Counted from the first letter of the stretch, positions 8,590 to 17,171 are shown. The stretch: DNA of 64,000 bases from JBFMFH01 sp040752275 (GCA_040752275.1 JBFMFH010000076.1:1-64000), one strand, 5' to 3'. Notes: generated by a model from the sequence alone, not told the origin. A program made the numbers and translations.

Positions 8590-9582
8590 GTGCCCGGCGA
8601 GTCAACGACGGCGTCTGGAGGGGTGGACGATCCGACCCGCCAGGTCCGGCTGCTGCTCGGCGAGAGAGAGGGCGCGTACGACGTCCTGAAGTGTGTCTTT
8701 CTCGAGGAACCGTCCCTCACACTCCTCAGACTTCTGGCCGAGACCGACCTCGTCGTGTTCACATCCACACCTGCCCCGCCGAAGCACCGGCGGCCAGAGG
8801 CGGGCGCCGACACCGGCGCGGCCTTCTGCGGGGCACTCGCCGCCGTCCGACAGTCTCTGGAGCGACCCGACGTGTTGTCCGACGAGCACCGTCAGCGGTT
8901 GCGATGGGATTATACGCGGATGTTCATCGGCCCCGGCCGGGTCCCAGCGCCACCGTGGGAATCACTCTACCGAGACGTCGAGCGGCTGCACTTTTCGACC
9001 GAGACTCTGGAGGTCAGGGCCGCGTATCAGAAGTACGGGCTGCTGCCCGCCGGTTTCGGGCGTGAACCCGACGACCATGTCGGCTTCGAGCTCGACTTCA
9101 TGCGCCGTCTTTGCGCACTCGCGGGAGAAAGAGCTGGGGGCGCCGACATGGCGGGCGTCCTGGCTATCCTCGAAGACCAGAGGGCGTTTCTCGACGATCA
9201 CCTGCTGAGGTGGATTCCCGAGTGGGCCGCTGACGTGGTCACGCACGCGGAGACGGACTTCTACCGGAACATGGCCCGGCTCCTCTCGTCCTTCGTCGTC
9301 TTCGATCGCAGGACCATCGACGCGCAGATCGGCATGGCCTCCAGCCTCGCTCCTCGGGGGCCTGCCGGCCCCAAAGGACCGGCTCCACCCACACCCAGCC
9401 CCGGCGGGCCTGCCGGCCCTGAAGGGCCGGCCTCCAACAGCCCGTCCCCCGGCGAACCCCCCGCAGTCGTGGCTGCTGGAGGCCGGGGCTTCAGTCCCGG
9501 CGGGTCAGCGCTTCGGAAGCGCGATCCAGCGGTCGACGCCAAAGCGTCCCGGCCCGGGCAGCGGCCTACTCGCCGTTCCTGA
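8590..9582 (+). CDS. TorD/DmsD-family molybdoenzyme chaperone with repeat-encoded tail
   Basis: The 330-residue product has the TorD/NarJ signature block DYTRMFIGPGRVPAPPWESL (near residue 108) and the all-helical pattern of this family, cytoplasmic chaperones that hold the catalytic subunit until cofactor loading and Tat export. A normal TorD domain ends near residue 250. The last 80 residues here are Pro/Gly-rich (APRGPAGPKGPAPP, GGPAGPEGPA) and are written by palindromic DNA repeats at 9356-9432, so the tail looks like a late addition. GTG 8590 is preceded by GGAGGG at 7-nt spacing. The 3' end overlaps the convergent gene on the other strand by 17 bp. Confidence 0.82.
   Translation: MPGESTTASGGVDDPTRQVRLLLGEREGAYDVLKCVFLEEPSLTLLRLLAETDLVVFTSTPAPPKHRRPEAGADTGAAFCGALAAVRQSLERPDVLSDEHRQRLRWDYTRMFIGPGRVPAPPWESLYRDVERLHFSTETLEVRAAYQKYGLLPAGFGREPDDHVGFELDFMRRLCALAGERAGGADMAGVLAILEDQRAFLDDHLLRWIPEWAADVVTHAETDFYRNMARLLSSFVVFDRRTIDAQIGMASSLAPRGPAGPKGPAPPTPSPGGPAGPEGPASNSPSPGEPPAVVAAGGRGFSPGGSALRKRDPAVDAKASRPGQRPTRRS
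9356..9432. repeat. Tandem GC-rich palindromic units in the chaperone gene
   Basis: Two related units begin with GGGCCTGCCGGCC (9358 and 9406) and are followed by AAAGGACCGG or GAAGGGCCGG. The second folds on itself as GCCGGCCCT/AGGGCCGGC. They encode the Gly-Pro-Ala tail of the TorD-like protein. Confidence 0.65.
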
Positions 9583-10675
9583 GTTCCCAATAGAACTTCA
9601 TCGTGTAGTCAGCGTCCTCGCCCTTCACCCAGGCATCCCAGGTTCGCGACACCCGCGTGCCGGTCGACTTCCAGCCGGCCTTGCCATCATGGATGATAGC
9701 CCGCAGCGCGAACGACCCAAGGTAGTCGTCTTCGTTGGTGAAGATGTCCTCGATCCAATCGAAGAGGTCGTCGAGAAAGCTCATGACGACCGACGCCAGG
9801 ATCGTCCCGATCTCCGAGGCCAGATAACCTTCCAGGGCGTACTCTGCCGCGTCGACGAGCACCGGGAAGATCTCGTCCCACGTGCCCTCGTCTTCCTCGA
9901 ACACCGACACGACCGTCACGACCTTGTAGTCCTGGGGTGGCGCCTGGAAGCTGACGAGTCCAGTGTTCGGGCGTCTCGACTGCCCTTGGCGCATGACCCA
10001 GTACTCGTTGGCGTTGTCCGGCTTCCTGAACGCCGTGCGCCCGTAGTAGCCGATGTTCGTCAGCCCGAAGTAGATCTCGTCCTCGTCGTTGTCGTCGTTC
10101 TTGCTGACACAGCGCAGCTCCCGGAGGATCAGCCGGGCATGGCTGCAGCACGCCGCCTCGGCCACGACGAGCAGTGCCGGGTGCAGGCCGAACTTCCTCG
10201 GCACCAGCATCGGCTTCTTGATGGTCAGCGGCGTGGCCCTGATCCTCGCGAGCGCCGCGGGCGTCAGCGCCAACCGTTGCTGGATGGTTGGCGCGTACAT
10301 GGCGCCGAGAAACCGCTGTTTGTCGGCGTCTGGACGCACAGCAAACTGCGAGGCGGCGCGGCTGAGCCAGTTGCGCACCTGCGGATCCGCCTTCGACAGG
10401 ACCGCGGCAGCCATCTTGAGACCCTGGTCCGCCCGCAGCTCGGGCCGCGTGACGTACGCCTCGAGCTCGGTCACGAAGAGTCGTACAAGCGTGCGGGCTG
10501 CCTCACGCTCGGCGGGTGTGGCCACCTCGTCACCGATCTCGTCATCGGCACCCTGCGGCGCGGAGTCGATCCGAGGAGCCGGGCGCGCGGTCGGGACCTG
10601 GCCCGTTGGCCACGTCCATCCGAGCGCCAGCAGGAAGGCGACGACGACGACAACGCGCAGGCTTGAATGGTGCAT
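9566..10675 (-). CDS. Secreted protein of unknown function
   Basis: This 369-residue protein begins with a Sec-type signal peptide (VVVVVAFLLALGWTWP near residues 8-23) and is otherwise soluble. The middle has an acidic patch NDDNDEDEI and a Cys-rich spot (AACCSHARLILRELRC); the C-terminus is rich in Asp, Trp and Phe (DDLFDWIEDIFTNEDD). I recognise no domain. It stands alone: convergent with the chaperone gene (17-bp overlap) and divergent from the deacetylase gene across a 231-bp gap. It is probably periplasmic or extracellular. Start ATG 10675; no alternative fits the signal peptide better. Confidence 0.7.
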   Translation of the reverse strand: MHHSSLRVVVVVAFLLALGWTWPTGQVPTARPAPRIDSAPQGADDEIGDEVATPAEREAARTLVRLFVTELEAYVTRPELRADQGLKMAAAVLSKADPQVRNWLSRAASQFAVRPDADKQRFLGAMYAPTIQQRLALTPAALARIRATPLTIKKPMLVPRKFGLHPALLVVAEAACCSHARLILRELRCVSKNDDNDEDEIYFGLTNIGYYGRTAFRKPDNANEYWVMRQGQSRRPNTGLVSFQAPPQDYKVVTVVSVFEEDEGTWDEIFPVLVDAAEYALEGYLASEIGTILASVVMSFLDDLFDWIEDIFTNEDDYLGSFALRAIIHDGKAGWKSTGTRVSRTWDAWVKGEDADYTMKFYWELRNGE

Positions 10676-10906
10676 GGTGCGCTCCTATCTTGTTGCGCCG
10701 GCACGCGCTGAGATGCCGTGAGTATACGCCCTCACGTGTGTGGGTGATCTCCCGTCTCGCGCCCCCCGGTCACGCCGTCTCCCGACGCCCGGTCGAGTGT
10801 TCTTCGCACCCATGTCCTGCGCGTGCCCGACTCGAAGCCGAGTCGGGGCCGATGTGCGCTGGGTGGGGTCGGTTGACGCCGACTGCCATAACTCCGCATA
10901 CTCGCG

Positions 10907-11635
10907 GTGGGAACGACTCCCATGTTGCTGCTCGTCGCCGGATTGATCGCCGGACTCACCGCCCTCGCCCACACGGCCCCGTTTCCGTTTCTCATCGACG
11001 TCGCCGGGCCAGCGGAGTCGATCTGGCGCATGCCTCCGCGCCCGACGCCGACGGTGTACCTGACCTACGACGATGGACCCAACGCGGCGGTGACTCCGGC
11101 ACTGCTGGATGTGCTGAAGCGAGAAGGGACCGTGGCCACGTTCTTCCTGATCGACAAGCACGTCACCGGCGAGACCGCGCCGCTTGTGCGCCGGCAGTTC
11201 GCCGAAGGGCATGCCGTTGCGCTGCACACGGACACACGGGCGTGGGCATTCATGACGCCGTCGCGTGTCGAGCAGGCGCTGCGCGCCGCGGCGTCGCGCA
11301 TCGAACGCGCAGGCGGACAGCCACCCTGCCGGGCCTTCCGGCCACATGCCGGATGGCGCAGCCGGGACATGATGCAAGGCCTGTCGGAGGCCGGATACGT
11401 GCTTGTGGGATGGACGTGGCGCATGTGGGACTTCAACTGGTACCGCACACCCCATCCCGAGGCGTTGGCCTGGCGACTGGCCGCCCGCGCGTCACCCGGC
11501 GCCATCATCGTCATGCACGACGGGCACCACAAGAACCCGCGTGCCGACCGGCGTCACGTCGTCGAAGCGACCGCGCTGCTCATTCCCGAACTTCGCCGTC
11601 GCGGGTTCGCGTTCGAGCGTGTGTGCGGCAGCTGA
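10907..11635 (+). CDS. Polysaccharide deacetylase (NodB domain), membrane-anchored or secreted
   Basis: This 242-residue protein has an N-terminal hydrophobic segment (MLLLVAGLIAGLTALAH) followed by a carbohydrate esterase family 4 domain. TYDDGPN is the catalytic/metal motif 1 and HTDTRAWAFM occupies the usual motif 2 position (H-x-x-x-H/D-x). WTWRMWDFNWY and IIVMHDGHH match the later NodB motifs. Such enzymes remove N- or O-acetyl groups from cell-wall or surface glycans using a divalent metal. The motif 2 spacing is not the canonical HSxxH, so metal binding may be altered. GTG 10907 is the first start; ATG 10922 is possible. Neighbours give no pathway context. Confidence 0.85.
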   Translation: MGTTPMLLLVAGLIAGLTALAHTAPFPFLIDVAGPAESIWRMPPRPTPTVYLTYDDGPNAAVTPALLDVLKREGTVATFFLIDKHVTGETAPLVRRQFAEGHAVALHTDTRAWAFMTPSRVEQALRAAASRIERAGGQPPCRAFRPHAGWRSRDMMQGLSEAGYVLVGWTWRMWDFNWYRTPHPEALAWRLAARASPGAIIVMHDGHHKNPRADRRHVVEATALLIPELRRRGFAFERVCGS

Positions 11636-11742
11636 ACGGAATCCCACCGGTCCCAGGCGCTGCGGCGGATGGGCGGCGCACACTCGGGCACCGGGCGCGA
11701 GGTATGATCACACGCCACTCGAGAGAGGTCTGGTCTGCCATC

Positions 11743-13161
11743 ATGAACCATGCATCACGGTTGCTCGCGATCGCCGCCACGCTTGCGGCACCTGTCGTCT
11801 TCGCCCTTGCCCTCCGCGCTGACGGCCCACAGTGGCCCCAGTTCCGGGGACCACAGTCCAATCCTGTCTCCCAGGGTTCCCTGCCCGACACCTGGTCGAA
11901 GACCGAGAACGTCGAGTGGACGGCTGAGATTCCGGGCCTGGGCTGGTCTTCGCCCATTGTGAGCGGCGGGAAGATCTTCGTCACCGCCGCCGTCAGCGAG
12001 GGCGACTCCAAGAAGCCGCAGGTCGGGACCGAGTACTCGAACGAATACGTGGCCGAACTGATGAAGCAGGGCCTCCCCGAGAAGGAGGTCGAGGCACGGG
12101 TCGTCGCGCGCGACTTCGAGCTGCCGGGCGAGGTGATGCTCCACTACTTCCTGTACTGTCTCGATCTCCAGTCCGGGAAGCTGCTGTGGAAGCAGGAGTA
12201 CCACTCGGGCCGCCCGCCCGTCGGACGCCACCGAAAGAACAGCTTCACCTCCGAGACACCCGTCACCGACGGAAAGCTCGTGTACGTCTACGCGACGAGC
12301 CTCGGGCTGTACGCCTACGACATGACCGGCCGGCAAGTCTGGAAGACGCCGCTGGACCCCTACCCGGTCTACGGGGATTTCGGGACCGGGGCCTCGCCAG
12401 CGCTCGCGGGCGGTCGCCTCGTCGTCGTCAGCGACAACGAGAAGCATCAGTTCATCGCGGCGTTCGACACGAAGACCGGCAAGCAGCTCTGGCGCACCGA
12501 CCGGGACCTGGCGCCCCGTCCGGGCGCGCGGCGCACGGCCTGGTCCACTCCGTACGTGTGGACGACACCCGGACGCACGGAGGTGGTGACGATTGGGCCG
12601 GGTTTCGCGGTCAGCTACGATCTGGCCGGCAAAGAACTGTGGCGCCTTGCCGGCATGTCCACGTCACCGATCCCGAGCCCGTACGCCTACGGCGGGCTCC
12701 TGCTCGTCAACGGCGGAAAAGGCGGCGGAATCTTCGGCGTCAAACCGGGCGCGAGCGGCGACGTGTCGGCGAAGGCCGGCGACGCGCTGAACGAGCACGT
12801 CGCGTGGCGGCAGGACCGCGCCGGAACGTATCTCGCTACCCAGGTAGCCTACGACGGGGCCTTCTACACGCTGACGGAGAACGGCATTCTCAGTCGATCG
12901 GACGCCAAGACGGGCGCCGTGACGTGGCGTGCGCGCATCGAAGGCGGCGTCTCGTTCACCTCGTCGCCCTGGGCCTACGACGGAAAGGTCTTCTGTCTGA
13001 ACGAAGAGGGCAAGACGTTCGTCATTGCAGCAGGCGACGAGTATCGCCTGCTGGGCGTGAACGACCTCGACGAGATGGCCCTGGCGACGCCAGCGCTCGT
13101 CGGCGATCGCCTGCTGCTGCGGACGCAGGGCCGCCTGTACTCGATCCGGCAAGAGCCCTGA
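11743..13161 (+). CDS. PQQ-like beta-propeller protein, exported
   Basis: This 472-residue protein starts with a clear signal peptide (LLAIAATLAAPVVFALALRA), then WPQFRGPQSNPVSQG, the usual opening of the PQQ-like/BamB-like propeller proteins abundant in Acidobacteriota and Planctomycetes. Repeats of about 40-50 residues with GKLLW, GKQLWRT and GAVTWRA blades follow. Family members bind PQQ or act as scaffolds. The catalytic Asp/Glu/Ca ligands of true quinoprotein dehydrogenases are not evident, so I make no enzymatic call. I chose ATG 11743 because the signal peptide starts there; ATG 11704 is in frame but would bury it. It is downstream of the deacetylase and may be independent. Confidence 0.8.
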   Translation: MNHASRLLAIAATLAAPVVFALALRADGPQWPQFRGPQSNPVSQGSLPDTWSKTENVEWTAEIPGLGWSSPIVSGGKIFVTAAVSEGDSKKPQVGTEYSNEYVAELMKQGLPEKEVEARVVARDFELPGEVMLHYFLYCLDLQSGKLLWKQEYHSGRPPVGRHRKNSFTSETPVTDGKLVYVYATSLGLYAYDMTGRQVWKTPLDPYPVYGDFGTGASPALAGGRLVVVSDNEKHQFIAAFDTKTGKQLWRTDRDLAPRPGARRTAWSTPYVWTTPGRTEVVTIGPGFAVSYDLAGKELWRLAGMSTSPIPSPYAYGGLLLVNGGKGGGIFGVKPGASGDVSAKAGDALNEHVAWRQDRAGTYLATQVAYDGAFYTLTENGILSRSDAKTGAVTWRARIEGGVSFTSSPWAYDGKVFCLNEEGKTFVIAAGDEYRLLGVNDLDEMALATPALVGDRLLLRTQGRLYSIRQEP

Positions 13162-13214
13162 GAACGCCCGTCTGTGATCTTTCCTTCGCGGGTCCTGTCG
13201 CCGGCCAGCGATAC

Positions 13215-13245
13215 GGCGCGTTCGGCGAACGCGCCCTGCCGTTTT
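13215..13245. terminator. Bidirectional hairpin between convergent genes
   Basis: GGCGCGTT (13215-13222), loop CGGCG, then AACGCGCC (13228-13235), followed by a T run near 13242. It lies between the propeller gene and the convergent PIN-toxin gene, as expected of a shared terminator. Confidence 0.45.
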
Positions 13246-13261
13246 GGGGATTACCGCTTCG

Positions 13262-13675
13262 TCACACCGGCAATAGGCTCAGCCGGCCGAGGCCGGCCGG
13301 GCGATAGACGCGGAAGTCGCGCTGGTCGAGGGTGAACACCTGCCGGATTCGGTCTCGCTCAGCCACCCGCACGATCGCGGCATCCGCGAGATCCATGGGC
13401 AGGTCGCGGTACTTCCGCATCAGTTCCGTCATCCGCGCCACGTCGTCGCGCTCGAGAGGTCGCAGTTCCACGGCGTCCGATTCGACCATCTCCCAAAGCG
13501 CCGCCTGGCCAGTCCAGGACGGGCGGAGCAGATACATCGCCTCCGTGAACGCCGGCCACACGGTGATCAGCGGCTCGCGGATGCTCCGAAGCGTCTCGAC
13601 GCACCGGGCGTGGTGCTCATCGCCCCGGTCGATCAGGGCGATGAGCGGCCCCGCGTCAACGAGCACGCCTCTCAC
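13262..13675 (-). CDS. vapC: PIN-domain ribonuclease toxin (VapC family)
   Basis: This 137-residue protein has the PIN acidic residues in order: VLVDAGPLIALID (Asp near 7), the FTEAMYLL region, DLADAAIV (near 97) and a final TLDQRDF. VapC toxins are Mg-dependent RNases that cleave tRNA or rRNA and are held inactive by a cognate antitoxin. The upstream gene, overlapping by 20 bp, encodes a small ribbon-helix-helix protein, which supports a toxin-antitoxin pair. The pair probably represses its own promoter. Start ATG 13675. Confidence 0.85.
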   Translation of the reverse strand: MRGVLVDAGPLIALIDRGDEHHARCVETLRSIREPLITVWPAFTEAMYLLRPSWTGQAALWEMVESDAVELRPLERDDVARMTELMRKYRDLPMDLADAAIVRVAERDRIRQVFTLDQRDFRVYRPAGLGRLSLLPV

Positions 13676-13925
13676 GCCGGCGCTCCTCGAGCAGTGCGGC
13701 GAACGCCCGCCCGGTTCCGACCGAACGGGTCGTCCCGCTGTCGATGCGCCCGGTCAGATGGGCCAGTCGGTCGTAGGGAGTCATGGCATCCTCCTCCGGC
13801 GTCGGGCCGGCCACGTACAGCTCGATCGCCTCGCGGACCACGTCCGACACAGGGCGATGACTGCGCGCGGCAAGCTTCGTGAGTCGGTTCACGGTGGCCT
13901 GGTCCAGTCGAATGCTGAAGGGCAT
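13656..13925 (-). CDS. vapB: Ribbon-helix-helix antitoxin of the PIN pair
   Basis: This 89-residue protein opens with a short beta strand and helices (PFSIRLDQATVNRLTKLA, then RPVSDVVREAIELYV) typical of CopG/Arc DNA-binding antitoxins. The C-terminus, rich in Arg and Glu, would wrap the toxin. It ends 20 bp inside the PIN-toxin gene, a common toxin-antitoxin layout. ATG 13925 is preferred; a GTG at 13928 is one codon upstream. Confidence 0.78.
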   Translation of the reverse strand: MPFSIRLDQATVNRLTKLAARSHRPVSDVVREAIELYVAGPTPEEDAMTPYDRLAHLTGRIDSGTTRSVGTGRAFAALLEERRRERRAR

Positions 13926-14142
13926 CACGGGCCTCTGTAGGACGAAAGAGTACTACAAACGCCCGGTTGTGTCCAGCGCCGGCCGCTCCGGATGTTGCAC
14001 GTCTCGTGCCGGCCCCACTTCGGTCGGAATGGCGAGACGACGTCCCCTGGGATTGCAGGAATCGCGATCTGACGGAGACCCAGATCGTTGCAGAATGTGC
14101 AAGGCTCTCCTGGCACGTTCGGCCCGCCTTCGCCCTATCGGG

Positions 14143-14643
14143 CTACGGCGAGGCAAGCTGACCGCGCCCTTCTGCTGCCAGACCAGCGCGCCCAGGTCTG
14201 GCACGAGCCGCGCGACCCGCCAGATCCGCGGCGACCTGCGCCAGCACCAGCGGCGCCGCCAGCGCGGCCGGCGTCCCGAAGCCCGACGCGCCTTCGATGA
14301 AGCTGCCGAACAGCCAGCCGACGATGACCGCCCGTACGCGGCGGTCGGGACTGACGCGGGTGAAGGCGTCGCGGATCACCGCGACGGCCCCGCTCGCACT
14401 CAGGGTCGCGAGCAGCAGCAACGCGCCGAAGATGATGAAGAGCAGCGTCGCCGCCAGCCAGAGCCCCTGAATGCTGGCCGCGGCCAGCCCGAGCGCGCCG
14501 ACGCGCCACACGAGCGCCGCCACGAGCACGGTGACCCCGTACGCGGCGGGCATCGCCCGAGACGCCGGCATTCGGAACCCCACGAGCAGGATGCCGGCAG
14601 TCACGATCGGCGCGAGCACGAGCAGGCCGAGGATGACGAGTCC
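14143..14643 (-). pseudogene. Truncated L-lactate permease (LctP-family) remnant
   Basis: Reading leftward from just behind the amidase stop, the frame encodes the N-terminal membrane region of an LctP-type permease: LVGFRMPASRAMPAAYGV, then SIQGLWLAATLLFIIFGA, SPDRRVRAVIVGWLFGSF and IEGASGFGTPAALAAPLVLA. An intact permease has about 550 residues; homology stops after about 130. The tail (RARPGRAGLAAEGRG) is unrelated. The frame is continuous with the amidase TAA and has no good start except an internal GTG at 14619. It looks like the 5' end of a permease gene left after a deletion. Confidence 0.7.
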
Positions 14644-16236
14644 TTACCGCAGCGGCGGCGTGGTCGGCGGCGGGCGCCGGTGCCGCGTGGCCTGCTCGTA
14701 GGCGTAGGCGAGCTTGATGAGCGTCGCTTCGGACCATGCACGGCCGAAGAACGTGATCCCGGCCGGCAGAAGACCGCGCGTGTACCCCATCGGCACCTGG
14801 ATAGACGGGAATCCGGTGGTCGGCGAGAAGAACTGGCAGTTGTCGCCGTGCGGCGTGTTGAGGTCGCCAACCAGCCGCGGCGGATTGCTCCACGTCGGAT
14901 ACACCCAAGCGTCCAGCTTCAGCGCGTCCATCGTCTGCGTCACGGCCGCGCGGACCTCGTCCCGATACGCCGTCTCGGCCTGGCAGGCATCCGACTCGGG
15001 CCCGTTCTCCGGCCCCTCGAGCGCCTGCTCCAGCCGGCGCTGCACGCTCGGGTGGAAGCGCCTCGACTTCACGATTTCGGCCAGGCTCCTCACGGGAACG
15101 GCGTCGCCGTGCGATGCCAGGTACCGGTTGATGTCGTACTTGAAGCCCATGCACGGCCCGGCACCCTGCTGGCGGCGGATCCGCTCGAGCCCCTCGACCG
15201 GGGCCGGGTCGACGATCACGGCCCCGGCCTGGCGCAGGTCCTCGACGGCCGCCATGAATACGTCAACGATCTCGGGATCGGTCGAGTCGCGCTCGTAGGC
15301 TTGGCGGAGGATCCCGATTCGCGCTCCCCGCAGGCCATCGCGGGCGAGGGACGCGGCATAGTTCTCCGGGGCGCGCCCGCCGGACGCTGTCGTCACGGGA
15401 TCGTCGGGATCCTCCCCCACGATGACCTGGAACACGGCGACGGCGTCGGCCACCGTCCGGGCCATCGGCCCGGCGATGTCGGCCAGCAGGTTGAGCGGCA
15501 TCACGCCAGCCCGGCTCGTCAGCCCCATCGTCGATCGGATGCCTGCCAGCGCCTGATGCGACGAGGGGCCGCGGATCGAGTTCCCCGTGTCACTGCCGAG
15601 CCCCACGGCACCGAAGCTCGACGCGACGGCCGCGGCCGTACCGCCGCTCGATCCTGCGGTCACCCGATCGAGCGCGTACGGGTTCTTCGTATACCCCGGG
15701 AGGATCGAGCTGACCGTCTCGTACGGCGTGAACGCCCACTCGGCCATGTTCGACTTGGCCAGGACGATGGCGCCCGCCTCTTTGATGCGCTTGACCTGAA
15801 AGGCGTCCTTCTTGGAGATGAACCCGGCGAGCGAGAGGGACCCGTTGGCACTTTGCAGCCCCACGGTCTCGAAGTTGTCCTTCACGATCGTCGGAACACA
15901 ATGGAGCGGCCCGACGAACCCGCCCTGGGCGAACCGCCGGTCGAGTTCGTCCGCCTTGGCCAGCGCCTCGGGATTCGTGACGACGATGGCGTTGATGGCC
16001 GGGCCGTTCTTGTCGTACGCCTCGATGCGGCGCAGATAGGCCTCGACGAGCCCGCGGCACGTCAGGCGAGCGGCCTTCATCGCGTCGTGGATGTCCGCGA
16101 TGGTCGCTTCCTCGACCCTGAACGGGGCGGCCGTATCCGGGCTGGCCGTCGACTGCGCGCTGGTGAGACGGAGCGCGGCCACGCAGGCAACAACGATCAA
16201 GGCACAGGCAAGGGTGAAGGTGCGCATGGGGGTCAT
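14644..16236 (-). CDS. Amidase-signature family hydrolase, exported
   Basis: The 530-residue protein begins MTPMRTFTLACALIVVACVA, a signal peptide that may be a lipoprotein signal. The amidase-signature core has the catalytic Lys in PTIVKDNF (near residue 116), the cis-Ser in TAGSSGGTAAAVA (near 195) and the nucleophile loop GSDTGNSIRGPSS (near 219). Members hydrolyse amide bonds in diverse substrates; secreted relatives are common in soil bacteria. The substrate cannot be inferred. ATG 16236 was chosen for the signal peptide; the frame is open far upstream but that part is repeat-derived. The stop abuts a permease remnant in the same frame. Confidence 0.88.
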   Translation of the reverse strand: MTPMRTFTLACALIVVACVAALRLTSAQSTASPDTAAPFRVEEATIADIHDAMKAARLTCRGLVEAYLRRIEAYDKNGPAINAIVVTNPEALAKADELDRRFAQGGFVGPLHCVPTIVKDNFETVGLQSANGSLSLAGFISKKDAFQVKRIKEAGAIVLAKSNMAEWAFTPYETVSSILPGYTKNPYALDRVTAGSSGGTAAAVASSFGAVGLGSDTGNSIRGPSSHQALAGIRSTMGLTSRAGVMPLNLLADIAGPMARTVADAVAVFQVIVGEDPDDPVTTASGGRAPENYAASLARDGLRGARIGILRQAYERDSTDPEIVDVFMAAVEDLRQAGAVIVDPAPVEGLERIRRQQGAGPCMGFKYDINRYLASHGDAVPVRSLAEIVKSRRFHPSVQRRLEQALEGPENGPESDACQAETAYRDEVRAAVTQTMDALKLDAWVYPTWSNPPRLVGDLNTPHGDNCQFFSPTTGFPSIQVPMGYTRGLLPAGITFFGRAWSEATLIKLAYAYEQATRHRRPPPTTPPLR

Positions 16237-16253
16237 GATACTGCTTCGCTCCC

Positions 16254-16281
16254 CGGGATTCGGGATTCGGGATTCGGGATT
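16254..16281. repeat. Four tandem copies of CGGGATT
   Basis: A perfect 7-bp x 4 array directly upstream of the amidase start. Copy number of such arrays often varies between strains; any effect on expression is speculation. Confidence 0.85.
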
Positions 16282-16300
16282 CGGAAAGACAGGACCAAGG

Positions 16301-16340
16301 GCCGGGGACCGGGGACCAGTTATGGATGTCCCCACGCCCG
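16301..16340. repeat. GGGGACC/GGTCCCC-type dispersed repeat, copy 1
   Basis: Contains GGGGACCAGTTATGGATGTC followed by CCC, with inverted arms GGGGAC (16311-16316) and GTCCCC (16328-16333). The same unit recurs at 17984-18034, and the first bases of the window resemble its right end. Confidence 0.6.
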
Positions 16341-16479
16341 GGGGCGTGTGCGCGCTGAAGCGCGCCTGCTCCTCTGCGACGGTGCTGGCGGCTCGGCAGA
16401 CGCGCGGCACGTCCTCACGCGCACCTGGTGCGAACCGCCGGGCGGGGTGACGCGGCGATTGGATTCGTGACCGCCGCGC

Positions 16480-16737
16480 TCACCCCGCTGCCGTGAGACT
16501 CGCTCGGCGACGGTTGCTCCGCTCCATCCACAGGCTGCCCAACCATATGGACGCCAGAAAGACGACGCGTCGAGTCTCACGGCGGAGCCAACGCCGAGCC
16601 GGTTCTGGACCGTCGTCGGCCAGTCGCTGCCCGAACTCCTCGCTCATGTCGCCCACGATGTGTGGGTAGCGCGGTTCGCCTTTGAACAGCCAGAAGAGGA
16701 GCCTCGCCCACGGCGGAAGCCTTGCACCATCAGGCAT
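16480..16737 (-). pseudogene. ABC 'permease prefix' domain fragment
   Basis: The 85-residue reading frame (MPDGARLPPWARLLFWLF, then HIVGDMSEEFGQRLADDG and ARRWLRRETRRVV, ending in one hydrophobic helix) matches the N-terminal prefix found on acidobacterial FtsX-like ABC permeases, which are normally about 800 residues. The permease body is absent. Its ATG overlaps the end of a PadR-like fragment by 8 bp, the normal layout of the PadR-permease pair. I read both as decayed, though a free-standing short prefix protein cannot be excluded. Confidence 0.55.
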
Positions 16738-16843
16738 GTGCCTTTCCCCCCGCCAGCGTCAATCCCGCCATCAATCCCTGGAGGGACCGCTGGGTCTCGG
16801 TGAGGGCCTTCAGGCCCCGCGCCGTCAGGCGGTAGTACCGCTT
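16730..16843 (-). pseudogene. C-terminal remnant of a PadR-family regulator
   Basis: After an in-frame TGA (16844-16846) the frame reads KRYYRLTARGLKALTETQ and ends LTLAGGKAHA. RRYYRLTxxG is the hallmark end of the PadR winged helix. The N-terminal DNA-binding helices are missing upstream, where another gene ends at 16872. This is too short for the ORF scan and was found by reading the frame. Confidence 0.6.
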
Positions 16844-16871
16844 TCAAGCACCGGTCCCGTCTCACCGCCGC

Positions 16872-17171
16872 TCAGAGCCGGATGCCTGTTCGGAGGATCT
16901 CGCCGGAAAACCCCTGAGGATCCGAATCCTGCACGATCAGATGTGGCTCGATCCGAAGGTCCACTTCCGCGCGGAGCCGGTATAGACGTGTCAACGTCCC
17001 CAGGTAGTCACGCCTGAGAGTCGGCACGAGAATCGCCACGTCGAGGTCACTGTCGTCCGAGGCCGTACCCGCCGCGTGTGAGCCGAACAGATAGGCGTCT
17101 CCGGCCGGAACGACTTTCTGCGCAAGACGCGCAAACGTGCGTGCCTTCTTCAGAGCCGCTTTGCGATCCAT
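16872..17171 (-). CDS. Small nucleotidyltransferase (MNT-type)
   Basis: This 99-residue protein has the minimal nucleotidyltransferase signature AYLFGSHAAGTASDDSDLDV, i.e. GS-x(n)-SDxDx with the two catalytic Asp residues, followed by a third-Asp strand (EVDLRIEPHLIV). Such proteins are typically antitoxins of HEPN/MNT pairs that AMPylate the HEPN RNase, or orphan transferases. No HEPN partner is adjacent; the neighbours are a PadR remnant and a divergent HAD gene. I chose ATG 17171; an in-frame upstream ATG at 17225 would add 18 residues including RYEAARPCDEVHD. Confidence 0.75.
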   Translation of the reverse strand: MDRKAALKKARTFARLAQKVVPAGDAYLFGSHAAGTASDDSDLDVAILVPTLRRDYLGTLTRLYRLRAEVDLRIEPHLIVQDSDPQGFSGEILRTGIRL

